From: Sporobolomyces roseus
Taxonomy: Eukaryota; Basidiomycota; Microbotryomycetes; Sporidiobolales; Sporidiobolaceae
Length of the DNA stretch: 64,000 nucleotides
Direction: 5' to 3'
NCBI GenBank assembly: GCA_016617785.1
Contig: JADILM010000001.1
Location: 2,542,001-2,606,000, forward strand
Part shown: positions 11,661 through 22,844 of the stretch, piece after piece
Layout of the letters: every line of letters starts with the position of its first letter
Numbering within the stretch: position 1 is the first letter of the stretch
The notes under the pieces: model-generated
The model's database searches: none
Seen by the model: only the letters and a program-made list of their open reading frames with translations
What the model was told of the DNA's origin: nothing
Program-made: the position numbers and the translations under genes

Positions 11661-12719
11661 GACTGGGCTAGAAGATCGTGTACAGTTCAGTTGGGAGTGA
11701 GAGGCAAATGAGAGAGAGAGAGAGATGGAGAGGCAGGAATCGGCACGCTTCAGAAATTTTTGAAGTGAATTCTCTCGAAAATTGAATCTGCTATTTCTCG
11801 CCCGTCTCACCTCTGGGCATTACGAGACTTGGTTTACTAGCATCCTACAGATCTCCTTGTTCATACATGAAGCGCGCAACGCTTACTGAGGACCCGAAGT
11901 GAACTCGACTTTTAGCCTCTCCTCGATTATCTTTACCTCCTACTCAACCCTTGCTCTGGTCGTAGATCTCAATACTCATCTAGTCTATCCTAGTGATTCC
12001 AGAGGCAAGCCGATCGCTTTTGAGGCATCTCTCACGGTCCCGCACTTCTCCCGTTTTTCTTTCTCGCCAATTCTTCAGTAAATAAGATTATTTCGAACAT
12101 TCCACTCTGGCCATTCTACAGCTGTGATACTCTTCTACACCCCAATCGAATCTCACCAGCCTCCCTGAAGTTGTTGACGAAATTTGGCCGAAGTTGAGTG
12201 AAAAGAAGAAAAAGGTGAAGGTCGAGGAGAACGCTTGCGCGCTGGTCGGTACTTCTTGACCATTGAATCTGACAGATCTTGTGTTCGTTGAGCCTATCTG
12301 AGGATTGATACGAGGTGGTGATGCTGGTACAGAAGGGAAGAGACGAAGGGAGAATTGGCCGAAACTGCTGTATCCTATCAATCTCATCATTCTCTTCTGT
12401 TGAACCTGTAGAATAATGCCTTAGCTCCCAATGCCTCGCTTGGACAGTTCCTGTCACTTGCGAGTTGATGTGGAAGAGAGTGAGAGGTGACGACTTGATT
12501 CACTGGAGGACGTGGAGAGCCTTCTAGAATGGCGAGTTGAATTGGCTGAACGCGATGACGGGTTCTGCTGGTCTCTCCATGTTGTTGTTGAGGAGGGAGA
12601 GAGGTTGAAAGATGGAGGAAATTTAACTTTGAATTTCGTTTGAAGCGTGCCGTTTCCTGCGTCCGTAGAGAGAGAGATCCAACTCGTCTCAACTTGTAAC
12701 CATTCACTATTAAATCATC
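11661..12719. promoter_or_regulatory. Divergent promoter region TFIP11 / PRP28
   Basis: 1059 bp between two head-to-head splicing genes. Contains a (GA) run near 11710-11725 in the TFIP11 leader. An unsupported open frame of 100 codons lies at 12088-12390 on the minus strand (start MMRLIGYSSFGQ), with no recognised family; an unannotated small multi-exon gene cannot be excluded. The last ~60 bp before PRP28 are AT-rich (ACTATTAAATCATC). Confidence 0.4.
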
Positions 12720-15700
12720 ATGCCACCCAACAAGACACCATTATCTATTCAAGATTTACTAGAACAACAAAGACAAGAGAAAGAATCTCAATCCAAAGTA
12801 AACTCTTGCATCTCTCCACTCCACTCTCCCATCTCACTAACCTCCCATTCAACTCGACGTGCAGCCAAAGTTCCTATCGAAACAAGAACGACAAGCATTA
12901 GCATTAGCGAAAAGAGCAACCGAAGTTGAACAACGGAAACAAACTGAATTGGATTCAAACTTGAAACGACAAGAATTGGAACAGAAAGCTTCTCAATTCT
13001 CTACTCACAATCGAACAGGGGGAGGATCGGGATTCGTTGGATACGGTCAACAGAATGGAGGAGATCGAGAAAGGTTGAATTATGGGAATCAACCCAACAA
13101 CAACTCTGGTGGTAGAGGTGCAACTGCAAGAGGGAGAGGTGGATTGGGGTATCAGAATCATGGGAATCATCGAGGAGGAGGTGGACCACCACCATCGGGA
13201 CCATCGGGAGAAAGGGCTTATGAAGGAATACCTTCCGGACCGAGAGGTGGGAATGGGCGACCACCTCCTTCTGGACCTCGAGCAGCGGGAGGAGGGGATC
13301 GTTATCCTCAGTCTCAAAGGAATGATTTACCACCTCCCGCGGTATCGACGACTCAAAATGAAGGACCTCAAGATCGAGGACCAGGTTCACCTTTACTTCG
13401 ACCTTCGGATACGACAGACCCTGCAGATCCTTTACCACCTACCGCTGCTCCTCCCGCTCCTCCATCAGATGCTCCTCCTCCTCCTCCTCCCACCGATGTC
13501 CCACCACCTCCACCGCCGAAAGAAGAAGAAGAAGAAGAACAAGTGAAAGAGGAACCTAAATTGACTTTGGCGGAAATGGCAGAACGGAATCAAGCTGCCG
13601 CACAAGTCGGAGGAGATTATTCAGCAGGACCTGTCATGAATACTAGATTGAATGCCGAAAGGTATTTGGGACAAAAAGTTCCAGATAAACGCAAAGTAAA
13701 TCCTTCTCCCATCCCTCTTCGCTCTTCTTTTCCCTTGCAACTTCTCTCGCTGATGATTTGTGTGGATGAGCGCTTGAGTAGAGACAGAAGAAAACTGGAG
13801 CCAAAATTGAATTTGATTGGGCAGAAGGAGACGATACTGCATCTTTCGAAGTCGATCCGATTTACGCACCTTACATTCCTCCAACTACTCAAAAAACGAA
13901 ATTTGGGAAACCTGTTCGAGCGGATTTGGACGATCCGACTCGACCTTCACCGGCGATGACGAATGGAGTAGGGAAACCTAGGGTAGAGATTGGATTGTTT
14001 GGGAGAGGTAAATTGGGTGGGTTCGATGCGGACGTAGAAACGAGATTGATGAGTCGTCGAATGAAGGGAGGAGCTGGTGGGGAGGGAGCAAAGGTTCATT
14101 GGAGTGAAAAGAAATTGGAGGATATGAAAGAACGTGATTGGAGGATCTTTAGGGAAGATTTCTCAATTTCTGCCAGAGGTGAGTACTTACTTACTTCTCT
14201 CTCCCTTCTCTCTCGATTTTAAAGTGAAACTGATGTGACAGAACTTTCGAGTGAGATCCAGGTGGTCATATTCCATTACCTTTGAGAAGTTGGGGAGAGT
14301 CGACGATTCCTCATCAGATTTTGGGAGTGATTGATGAGATTGGATACAAAGAACCTAGTCCGATTCAAAGGCAGGCGATTCCGATCGGTTTGATCAATCG
14401 TGATCAAATAGGTATCGCAGAGACTGGTGAGCTACTCCCTAAGCTCGATCACAAGTAACTAGAGCGAGAGACTGATGATCTACTAAATCTTTCGTTTCTT
14501 TAGGTTCGGGTAAAACTGCGGCATTCACGATTCCCATGTTGGCTTACATCTCTCGACTCCCTCCTTTGACCGACGAGAATCGTACGAAAGGACCTTACGC
14601 CCTAGTCTTGGCACCAACTCGTGAACTAGCACAACAAATCGAGAGTGAAACCAACAAATTCTGTCGATTATTGGGATACCGATGTGTTTCGATCGTAGGA
14701 GGTAAAGCGATTGAAGAACAACAATTCAACATGAGGGATGGAGCCGAGATTATCATTGCTACTCCAGGTCGTTTGAAGGATTGTATCGAACGATCGGTTT
14801 TGGTTTTGGGTCAGTGTACATATGTAGTCATGGATGAGGCGGATAGGATGGTCAGTATGGGTTTTGAAGAGGTCTTGAACTTCATCCTGGACAGTCTACC
14901 AGTGACGAACATCAAACCGGATAGTCAAGAGGCGGAGGATGGTGAGAAAATGAATATGATGATCAGTGCTCCTCAAGGGATGGAAGAAGAAGTTGCACCT
15001 ACTCTAGCTCTCTACCGTCAAACTGTACGTTCCGCTTCGCTCTCACCTCTAGTTGCTTCGGAACTGATGAGGATTTGAGCGAAAAATTTACAGGTCATGT
15101 TCTCAGCTACTATGCCTCCCGCGGTCGAACGACTAGCGAAGAAGTACTTGAGACGTCCTGCGATCGTCACTATCGGTGTTGCTGGTCAAGCCGTCGATAC
15201 TGTCGAACAGCGAGTCGAAATGATCAACAGCGAGGAAAAGAAGAAGTGCGTACTCTTTCGCTTCATGTCTCTCGATACGAGCGATCGACTGATAGTGCGA
15301 ATTGAGTGCGCCCAGGTCGAGGTTGATCGAGATCTTGAACAATGGAGGATTCGAACCTCCCATGATTGTCTTCGTGAATCAAAAGAAAGGAGCCGACGTT
15401 CTACAGAAAGACTTGCAACGAGCTCGCGTACGCCTCTCTTCCTCTCCTCGCTCTCCAAACTCCTACTGACCCCTCTCACTCTCGAGTAGTGGAATTCGAC
15501 GACTCTCCATTCGGGCAAGAATCAAGAACAACGAGAAGCCGCACTCAATTCGATCAGAACTGGAGAGAACGATGTACTCGTCGCTACGGATCTCGCAGGT
15601 CGTGGTATCGATGTTCCGAACGTCTCTTTGGTCGTCAACTATCAAATGTCGAATACGATCGAGGCGTACATTCACAGGATCGGTAGGACTGGTCGTGCGG

Positions 15701-16017
15701 GTAAAACGGGAGTGGCTATTACCTTCGTTAGTGATGCGGATGAGGATCTCATGTACGTTGCCTTTCTCTCTCTATGCCTGTGGGAGGTCATTGACGCGAG
15801 CTCAATTGATAACGCTTTAGGTATGATCTCAAACAAGAGATTTCGAAATCTCCAGTTTCGAGGGTCGCTCCAGGTACGCCCCTTCTCCTGCCCTTCTCCT
15901 GCCAATTCTGTTGACTGACTCCGACCTGTCTCGTGAACAGAACTCGCGAGACATCCTGCTGCTCAATCGAAAATGTCAAACGCGATGAAGAGGATGGCAC
16001 AAGATATCGAAGATTAA
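12720..16017 (+). CDS. PRP28: DEAD-box RNA helicase Prp28 (DDX23)
   Basis: U5 snRNP helicase that displaces U1 from the 5' splice site during spliceosome activation. The N-terminus [13 protein letters not shown] and [17 protein letters not shown] are Prp28 hallmarks. They are followed by an extended Gly/Pro-rich low-complexity region with poly-Pro runs, which is unusually long. Then come [26 protein letters not shown], and the helicase core: Q motif region [10 protein letters not shown], Walker [49 protein letters not shown] and [10 protein letters not shown]. It ends [13 protein letters not shown]. Many introns, several inside the core. All catalytic motifs are intact. Secure identification. 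Confidence 0.95.
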
Positions 16018-16518
16018 GGAGGAGAGGGGGTAGTCGGAACCTTATTCACGCTGCTGTAGACGTCGCTCACAGTTATTGCTCTCATCATTTGTCAATATAT
16101 CGAGGCAGTCGTCGTTCATTCTGAGGTCTGTATCCAAGCGAAAACGATCGCTTCTCGACGCTCCGCTATGGGCTTACCTCGCTCGACAGGAGAGGATAGT
16201 TGTCTGCCTTCATTGCATCGACGCACATTGACGCAATTGTATCTGTATCGAAGGGAATGATTGCACATTTGGGTGAGAGAGGGTGGTAGGAAACGAAGAA
16301 AGAAGAGAGGGAAACGAAATCGAGGTCAGGTTTTGGGAGTGAGACTGGCTTCGGGCTGGACTTCGGTCTATCGCGATAAGTAGAGACTAGCTCAGCTCTC
16401 GGCTGCATCTCACCTCGTAAATTCGAGGTCGAGATTTCAAGTCCCTTGCGATTTATTGGAGAAGAGAGAGGAAGCGAAAGACAACTTGGCTTGAACCACC
16501 GCCATCAATCAGACCAAC
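16018..16518. other. Intergenic region PRP28 / bL9m
   Basis: 501 bp between a stop and the next start on the plus strand. It should contain the PRP28 3' end and the bL9m promoter. No supported exon. Confidence 0.45.
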
Positions 16519-17382
16519 ATGCTCATTAGTACTTCAGCACGCCTAGTAGCCCGCACAAGCTCAGCCAAACCCGCTTGCTCTGCTTGCCAGGTGCAAAAGG
16601 TGAGTTGAAATCCTTCATCAATCATTTCATAACCGAGACTCACGCACTCTCTACGTGAACAGCGATCTGCTCATAAGCTAGTAGAGGTACAACTAACTGC
16701 CGATGTCCCTTCACTCGGTCTTCGCGGTGCCAGAATCCCAGTCTCTCGAGGGTTGGCAAGGAATCAACTCGTACCGGCTGGTGTAGCTCTCCTGATCGGA
16801 ACCGATGGTCACCCAGTCAGTGCTATGAATGCTATGAGTAGGAAGAGCTTGGAAGTGCAGAAGGGATTGAGGGGAGAGATGGAGAAGAGACGGGAATTGG
16901 AGCGACAACAGAGAGCTAACAAGGTGTTGCAAGGACTCGAGGACGCTGTACGTGACACTTATACTACCTATCAGACTTGAGAGCTCATTGAGATTGAAAT
17001 AGGCTGAGGATCCCGCTCGAATTGCCGAACAATCTCTCCTCGATTCACTTTCGACCGTCTCCCAACCTCTCGAGTTCACTCGACTCACCACCTCTTCCAC
17101 CTCTTCCGACTTATTCGGTTCAGTCTCCGTGGCAGATGTACTCGCCGCGCTGAGAGAACGAGACGTCAAGATTGAGGATGGATTAGGAGCGTTTGGAGAG
17201 AGCGATGGAGTCGAGAGAGGACGGGTGAAGAAGACTGGTACCTTCGATTGTGAGTCACTTTCCATCATGTACTGAGAATCAAAACTGATCTTGTCGTTCC
17301 TGTAGTTATTGTCAACTTCCGATCTCTCGAACAAACCTACCCTCTCCAGATCAGAGTCGTCAAAGAGTCAAAAGATGCATAG
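16519..17382 (+). CDS. MRPL9: Mitochondrial ribosomal protein bL9m
   Basis: Large-subunit mitoribosomal protein. The N-terminus MLISTSARLVARTSSAKPAC is a typical matrix-targeting presequence rich in Ser/Arg/Ala with no acidic residues. After the first intron comes the L9 N-domain: LVEVQLTADVPSLGLRGARI, then PVSRGLARNQLVPAGVAL, which matches the bacterial pattern of V.LL.DV..LG..G....V..G.ARN.L.P.G.A. A basic helical linker (MSRKSLEVQKGLRGEMEKR) follows. The C-terminal part ends IRVVKESKDA. Four exons by my reading, with the second intron just after LQGLEDA. The yeast counterpart is MRPL50. Confidence 0.85.
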
Positions 17383-17676
17383 ATACATTACTCGTAATGA
17401 TACCGTACTTATTCACAATCATTCTGACTCAACGAGAGTGTTGTTGCTCGTCTGAAGGGAAAAGAGGATGGAAAGTATAGAATCATTTCGTACGTAAGTA
17501 AGGAAGAACGAGACGCAACAGAAAGCTATCGATCAGAAAACAACAACAGTGAAGGGTGTAGACAGTATGTGAGGAGATCTAGGTCGAAGGGAAGGGCGGT
17601 AGGGTGAGTCTGAGCGGATTCAGACCCACTGACTTGAGCGGTGGAATCGAGAGGGTTCCACAGACTAGGTCTCACT

Positions 17677-18880
17677 CTAGAGTGCTTCTTGACGGTCGAT
17701 CTGAGGAAGCGAAGGGGCGTCGGAGGTGTTCGAAGCCGAGGAAGCGGGAGCAGGTTGTTTCTTGATCCACTTCAAGAACGATGGCACGTCTTCACTGACT
17801 TTTCCGGGCCTGCACGCAAGATGGAGATTGGGTGTCAGTACCGTCGCTCACGGGACTCCATGGATTCGAGTGAAATGCTGGAAAAGGGGTACAGAGAGAT
17901 ACGAGAAAGTGCGAAACTCACATCGCTTTTTCGGAAACGAAAGCGGGAACCATTCCTCCCGGGTCACTCGAGACGGCCCTATTGACACGACTACCCGTCA
18001 GACACTCTTCTTCACAAAAGCCTGGCGAAGGAGAGATGCTCACATAGTCCAAACGACTCCTTCGGGAGTTTCTCTGCAGTTCTCGACACTGACGTATCGG
18101 CCACGAACGTAGCCTTTCTCTGGAGGAGCTTCAGGGTGTGCGACGGGGATCGATACGACAATGAATGAACGTTGCGAAGGGGTCGAAGAGACTTCTGAAG
18201 TGAAAATTAGGATGGAGAAGGATCGATTCGTCGTAGGGAAGGGCATGGTATCTATTGAGCGAAAGAGATCAGTACAAGGATAGAGGATTGTATATATGCT
18301 TCAACTAACAGAGCATTCTCCAGACTGAGAAAGCGAAACCAACGAAATTATCAGTTTTTGATCTTTCGTAAATTCGGGAAACATCAGAAGACTCACTCTC
18401 CATCTCTCCCTCTTTAATAACCTGTGTCCTCTCTGCCTTCTTGGCATCCTCTATATATTCCTTCTCGTTCAATGAATGATTCTCCAATAAACCCATTTTG
18501 AACTGCTCGTAGCTGACATCCGAGTGTTTCGATACTCGAGCGTGCCATTTGTATCCATCAGTCTCTCCCGATCCTGGTGGAGTCGGACTGGTCGAAGTGT
18601 AGGTTTGTGTTGGACATTCGGTTGGCGATGATGAAGTGTTGTAAAGTTTCACTAGCCAACTCGAGCGTTTTGAGTACAGTGCTATGCTCGTGAGTAGGAG
18701 GAGTAGCTCACCTTTATTGAATCCAGCTGAACTCGAACCGTTCTCGCTCTGTTGGATCGAATCGAGTAAAGTTGAAGCAGAGTTGATGATCGCTTGTTTG
18801 TATCCCTCGTAAGATGGATCGGTTGATGATACTGGCCAATCATTAGGGAGGATTGGGCCGAGGACTAGAGGTGAAGACAT
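17677..18880 (-). CDS. DUF3074 / START-like lipid-binding domain protein
   Basis: Fungal protein with a DUF3074 domain, distantly START-like. It opens MSSPLVLGPILPNDW and has the family block WHARVSKHSDVSYEQFKMGL, LENHSLNEKEYI, then a Lys/Glu helix. A 15-nt microexon (18310-18324) links EGEMEIWRMLY to PFPTTNRSFSILIFTSEV. The late part has FIVVSIPVAHPEAP, VRGRYVSVENCRETPEG, and SDPGGMVPAFVSEKAM, the same order as START C-terminal strands and helix. It ends in an Ala/Ser/Pro-rich tail (KKQPAPASSASNTS). Cytosolic lipid or hydrophobic-ligand binding is inferred from the fold; the ligand is unknown. An upstream ATG at 18988 would add about 36 residues, but the ATG at 18880 fits family N-termini better. 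Confidence 0.75.
18310..18324 (-). other. 15-nt microexon in the DUF3074 gene
   Basis: On the coding strand TCTGGAGAATGCTCT lies between TTTCTCAG and GTTAGT. It adds I-W-R-M-L between two larger exons and is required to keep the frame (phase 1 to phase 1). Confidence 0.75.
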
Positions 18881-19341
18881 GGCGTTCGAAGTGGGGAGGG
18901 AAAGTGAATGGGAGGAAGCCAAAGAAGCGATTTCGCAAACGATGAGCGCATCGTTTCGATTTTTTGGCTTGGGCCGATCTTGCTCCACTTCGCAGCTTCG
19001 GAATCAAGGGAATCTCGTCCGAAAGGTAAGGACGGCGAGCGAAGTGTCAGTTGAGCCTAATCGACGGATCGACGACGGAAAAACTCTACATTTCGCAAGT
19101 TTCGAGGTCGCGATGCTCGAACTCGATCAGAGCGCTTCATAGCACCGACAGCGATAGCTCACGTCAAGAATATCGACAGATATGAAGCAGGACTAGATTT
19201 TCATTGAGATTCAAACGGTGAGGAAGCGACGGAAAGTTTCAATGTTTATGTACAAAAAGATTCGAGGGAGAGGAAGTAACGAAAGAGTTTTGCAAATTAC
19301 GTAGTGTTATAGAGACAGATTAGATACGTATAGCGAGCTAT
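18881..19341. other. Intergenic region DUF3074 gene / Rds1-like gene
   Basis: 461 bp between the start of the DUF3074 gene and the stop of the Rds1-like gene, both on the minus strand. No supported coding exon. Confidence 0.4.
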
Positions 19342-21362
19342 TTAGGAAGCGAAGTACCTGTGATCGCAGAGAAGAGCGTCAGCAAGCGATCGAAGGAAGA
19401 AGAGAAGCAGCAAACATACCAAGTTGGACCAGCGACAGTGTGGTTGTTGATCATCGAAAGGTTGTATGGAGTCAAGGAGACATTCTTGTCGACCAAGGAG
19501 ACAAAGACAGTGTTGACAACTTGAGGTTGATCAGGGTAGACAACTCCTTCGGGAACGTAAGCTGAGGCAGTATGCATAGCAACGGTGTTGTTCGATCCAG
19601 TCGAGTTCATGCTAGTCGAAGTAAAGTTCGAGATGTTGAAGATCGGGGCGTAGGAAACGTTGAGTTGGTTGATGAAAGCGAGGAACTGCAAACGACGATA
19701 TTCGAGTCAATGCTTAGTCTCGTGAATCTGACCGGGAAGGTGCTCACCTTGGGCTCTCCAGCGACGGTAGAGGTCATGTAGAGATCATCATAACCGACAA
19801 CCTTTCCAGGCTCTTCCCAAGAGAATTCGACGAGTCGACCAGATCCCGAGGTCAAAGTGTAGTTCGAGTTGATACCGGGAGTACCACCGAGAGCGTAAGG
19901 TTGGTTGGTAACGTTCAAAGCGGGGAAATTCTGCCACTGAACGCGAGGGTTGGTCTGCGAAACGCGAAAGTGTAAGATTGAGCTTCATGGAAATCGCTTC
20001 ACGGCGCAATTGCAGCAGAGACGAAACTTACCTCAGGGCAAGACTTGATGAAGGGAGATAGCATAGTCCAGGCGTACGATTGAGGAAGACCGGTTTCGAC
20101 TGCGTGCCGGAAGCGGAGTCGATGCGAAAAAGAGATAGAGCAAAAAGGCGGATTCGAGTCAGCTTATTCTCGACGAGAGCGCGAGGTAGGGAGACTTACA
20201 CCACTCAGGCTGCGCTGGTAAACCCTGAAGCTGCCTGAATGCCATCTGTTGCCGCGCCTCCGTTGTGATCGATTGAAGGAGGATTTGTGCGGCGGGCCTA
20301 GAGTCGAGCTGGCCGAGGAATCCGTACACACCGGCTTCACCGAAGCGGGTGAGGAGTTGGCAGAACTGAATGAACTCCTTGACGTCGGTGTAAGGATACT
20401 GGTAAACGCAGGATTTTGCACTTCTATCGACGCCGAGGATATTGCCCAAAGCTGTGGCGTGACCGATCTCTTGTCTGTGTCGTAGAAGGCGTAGAAGGCG
20501 TAGAAGGCGAGGGAAGAGCATAGAGACAAGACGAAGTCGATTTGACCAAGGGGAAGGGAGAAAAGTCGAAGAAAGCGAAACGAAGGGGCAGAGCACGATG
20601 CGGAACGTCAGTGCGAGAGTCAGGGAGCTTTGAGCAATAACGTGACATACACAGCCATGTGCTCAATGAGGAAGCGATCGTCGGCGTTCAATCCGGCGGC
20701 TTCGAATTCTTCAGTCGAAAAGCGGTTGAGTCCGTTGAAGAACAGGTCGAGCTCGATCAACTCTGCATAAGTCGCGAGCGACGATGTCAGTATATGTCGT
20801 CCATCAGTGAAAGGGCATCCAAGACGCACCTTGATTGAGTGCCAAGTTGAGAGATTGGAAATCGAAGTTCGACGAAACGCTGTAGGTCGGGTTCTTGATG
20901 ATCAAACCGCCGGCAGGCTGATAAGGATAAGCGAGACCAGTAGCGTTCGTTCCGTTCTTGGTAGCGGGGGTGTAGATTTGATGGGCTCCAGAGAACGGTT
21001 CATTCGTTGAGTTGAAAGTCTGATTGTAATACTGAGGAACCGATTCGAAAACGGGAGTGTTAAGTGAGGTACCGTTAAAGGTGTCGTTTCTGTTGAAAAT
21101 CGTTTCCCATCATAGAATCACAGAAAGAGCAGAGTAGAAACGAAAATAGGAAGGAGCGATTGTCAGCGAGTTTTTCCAAATCAGCGAGGAAAGCAGCGAG
21201 AACTCACACGATGGTGTACGTAGGGTTACCCTCTGATCCTGAAACCTCAGTGGCGTTCTTGGGTAGACCTGATCCCCCTCCTTGCCTCTTGTAGAGAGGA
21301 GAAGCACTTGTCGATGCGGTAAGTGACAGGATACTAGCGACTGTGGCTGCTGAGAAGTACAT
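19342..21362 (-). CDS. Secreted Rds1-like ferritin-fold protein
   Basis: Predicted secreted, glycosylated protein with a ferritin-like domain, related to S. pombe stress protein Rds1. It starts with the signal peptide MYFSAATVASILSLTAS and a possible KR processing site (LYKRQGGG). The central ferritin-like helices have ELIELDLFFNGLNRFSTEEF, EHMAVQEIGHATALGN, and FCQLLTRFGEAGVYGFLG, giving the E/H residues expected for this fold. A later region has GSGRLVEFSWEEPGKVVGYD and many N-X-S/T sequons (NISNFTSTSMNSTGSNNT). The last intron splits a Trp codon and the protein ends TWYFAS. One intron, just before QEIGH, is about 190 nt, longer than most here. The family responds to nutrient or stress signals; biochemical role unknown. 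Confidence 0.82.
20482..20508. repeat. Three direct copies of a 9-bp unit in an intron
   Basis: GTAGAAGGC is repeated three times in tandem, within the long intron of the Rds1-like gene. On the coding strand it makes a CTTCTACGC pyrimidine-rich array next to the 3' splice site. Confidence 0.85.
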
Positions 21363-21825
21363 CTTGATCGTCTTGCTGTGTCGAGTGGTCGAGAAGAAGA
21401 ATGAAAGAAGTGGAGAGAAAGGAGAGAGAGAGAGGAGAAAGTGGAGGAAGACTTTTTGACGTTCGAAACTCGCTCAACGATTTCAGCGACGATTTGTCGA
21501 ATAGCGAGTATCGATTTGTCATACAACATCGGAATCAAACTGTCTCCAAAACGTCGTGCCGAAGTACCGCCGATTGAGGTTTAGCTCGATAGTCAGTCGG
21601 GATCGAGCAGAATCTCGGAGAGGAAGAGCGAAAATGACGACGAAACTCACTCTACGAATTCCAACCAAGGTCAATTCGTAACGATTCGTCGCAGTCAGAA
21701 AGCTTCTTTCGGACAACTGTCAATCGAAGTTGGCAGATTTCGAAACAAGTCGTCAATGCGAAATCATCTCAAACTCTATCGCTCCACTCCAAATTCGCAC
21801 CACATCCCGATATAGCTCTATTCGA
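21363..21825. promoter_or_regulatory. Divergent promoter Rds1-like gene / YFH7-like gene
   Basis: 463 bp between head-to-head starts. The 21380-21450 section is AG-rich on the plus strand, so pyrimidine-rich upstream of the Rds1-like start. No specific motif recognised. Confidence 0.4.
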
Positions 21826-22844
21826 ATGGAGCAGAACATCGAACGAGTAGGGCAGCTCATCCTAGAACACCTGTCAAAGCGAGTCCTCCCATCTCAAACT
21901 CTCAAACTCGACTAGCTCCCTCATCACCTCGACGATAGACCGCTGATACGGATATGATGGACTACGTTATAGGGCTAGTGACACTCGAATACTTGTCGGA
22001 ATCGCAGGGTGAGTTCTCGCTCTTCCTCCGTAAATCTGTCTCATCTTCCAGCGCCGCTGATCTTGACTTGTCCTCGTCGTATAGAGCTCCCGGTAGCGGC
22101 AAATCCACACTAGCTTATCCACTAGTCGACTACTTGAACGCGAAGCTGTTGGGTGGAGAGCATGGAAAGAGTGCGAGTGAGGAGGAAGCAGTTGCAGTCG
22201 CGGTTGGATTAGATGGATGGCATCATTCGAGGGCAGAGCTAGACGCATTCCCCGTACGCTGCACCCTACTCCCGCGCTCAAAGCAAGAGCTGACCTCTCC
22301 ATTTCGCAGGATCCGATTGAAGCTCGACGTCGAAGAGGAGCAGCATTCACCTTTGACGCCCTTTCCTACGTCTCCTTCGTTCGCGCTCTACGTTCCAACC
22401 CAATCCTACCCTCCGTCCCCTTCCCACTCTTCTCCCATGCTGTCAAGGACCCAACCCCTTCCCCTTCGCCAATTCTCCCAAATCATCGAATCATCATTAT
22501 TGAAGGCCTCTACACTCTACTCGATATTGATCCATGGTCAGAAGCGACGAAAGAGCTGGATGTGAAGATTTGGGTCGAATGCGAGAGGGGTGTCGCGAGG
22601 GAGAGATTGATTCAGAGGCATTTGGAATCTGGGATTGAACCGGATCGACAAGCTGCTGAGCAGAGAGGTGAGCTCATTCTTCTTTGTCGTCCTCTGAGAG
22701 TAACACTGATACATGACGCTCTTGCGCGTAGTCGACGGGTCGGATATGATGAATGGAGAGTATATTCGAGAACATTTAGTTGAACCAACGTTACGAGTAG
22801 ACAGTATAGACGATCCAACCTTTGCATCAGCGCATCAGCAATAG
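21826..22844 (+). CDS. YFH7: P-loop nucleoside/metabolite kinase, YFH7-like
   Basis: P-loop kinase of the uridine-kinase/pantothenate-kinase-like group, as in yeast Yfh7. The Walker A segment is LVGIAGAPGSGKSTLA, assembled across an intron (GCAGG|GTGAGT...TATAG|AGCTCC). It is followed by GLDGWHHSRAELDAFPDP, ARRRRGAAFTFDA, RIIIIEGLYTLLD, and KIWVECERGVARERLIQRH, all in the order seen in this family. It ends VDSIDDPTFASAHQQ. The first exon, starting MEQNIERVGQLILEHLSK, can be joined in frame only by a GC-AG intron at 21879-21972, so the start is less certain than the rest. The substrate is unknown. Confidence 0.78.
21879..21972 (+). other. Probable GC-AG intron
   Basis: Donor AAA|GCGAGT and acceptor GTTATAG| join LSK to ASDTRILVGIAG in frame. 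No GT donor in this interval gives a workable frame. The same GCGAGT donor occurs in the phosphatase gene at 47708, where the paralogue has GT. Confidence 0.55.

Noticed and set aside
12088..12457. Two overlapping open frames of 100 and 113 codons, minus strand, upstream of PRP28
   Set aside because: No family similarity, overlapping each other in different frames, in a promoter region. Left as a note only.
15340..15365. tRNA T-arm-like sequence GGAGGATTCGAACCTCCC
   Set aside because: It lies in a Prp28 exon and encodes the conserved [12 protein letters not shown]; no tRNA cloverleaf surrounds it.
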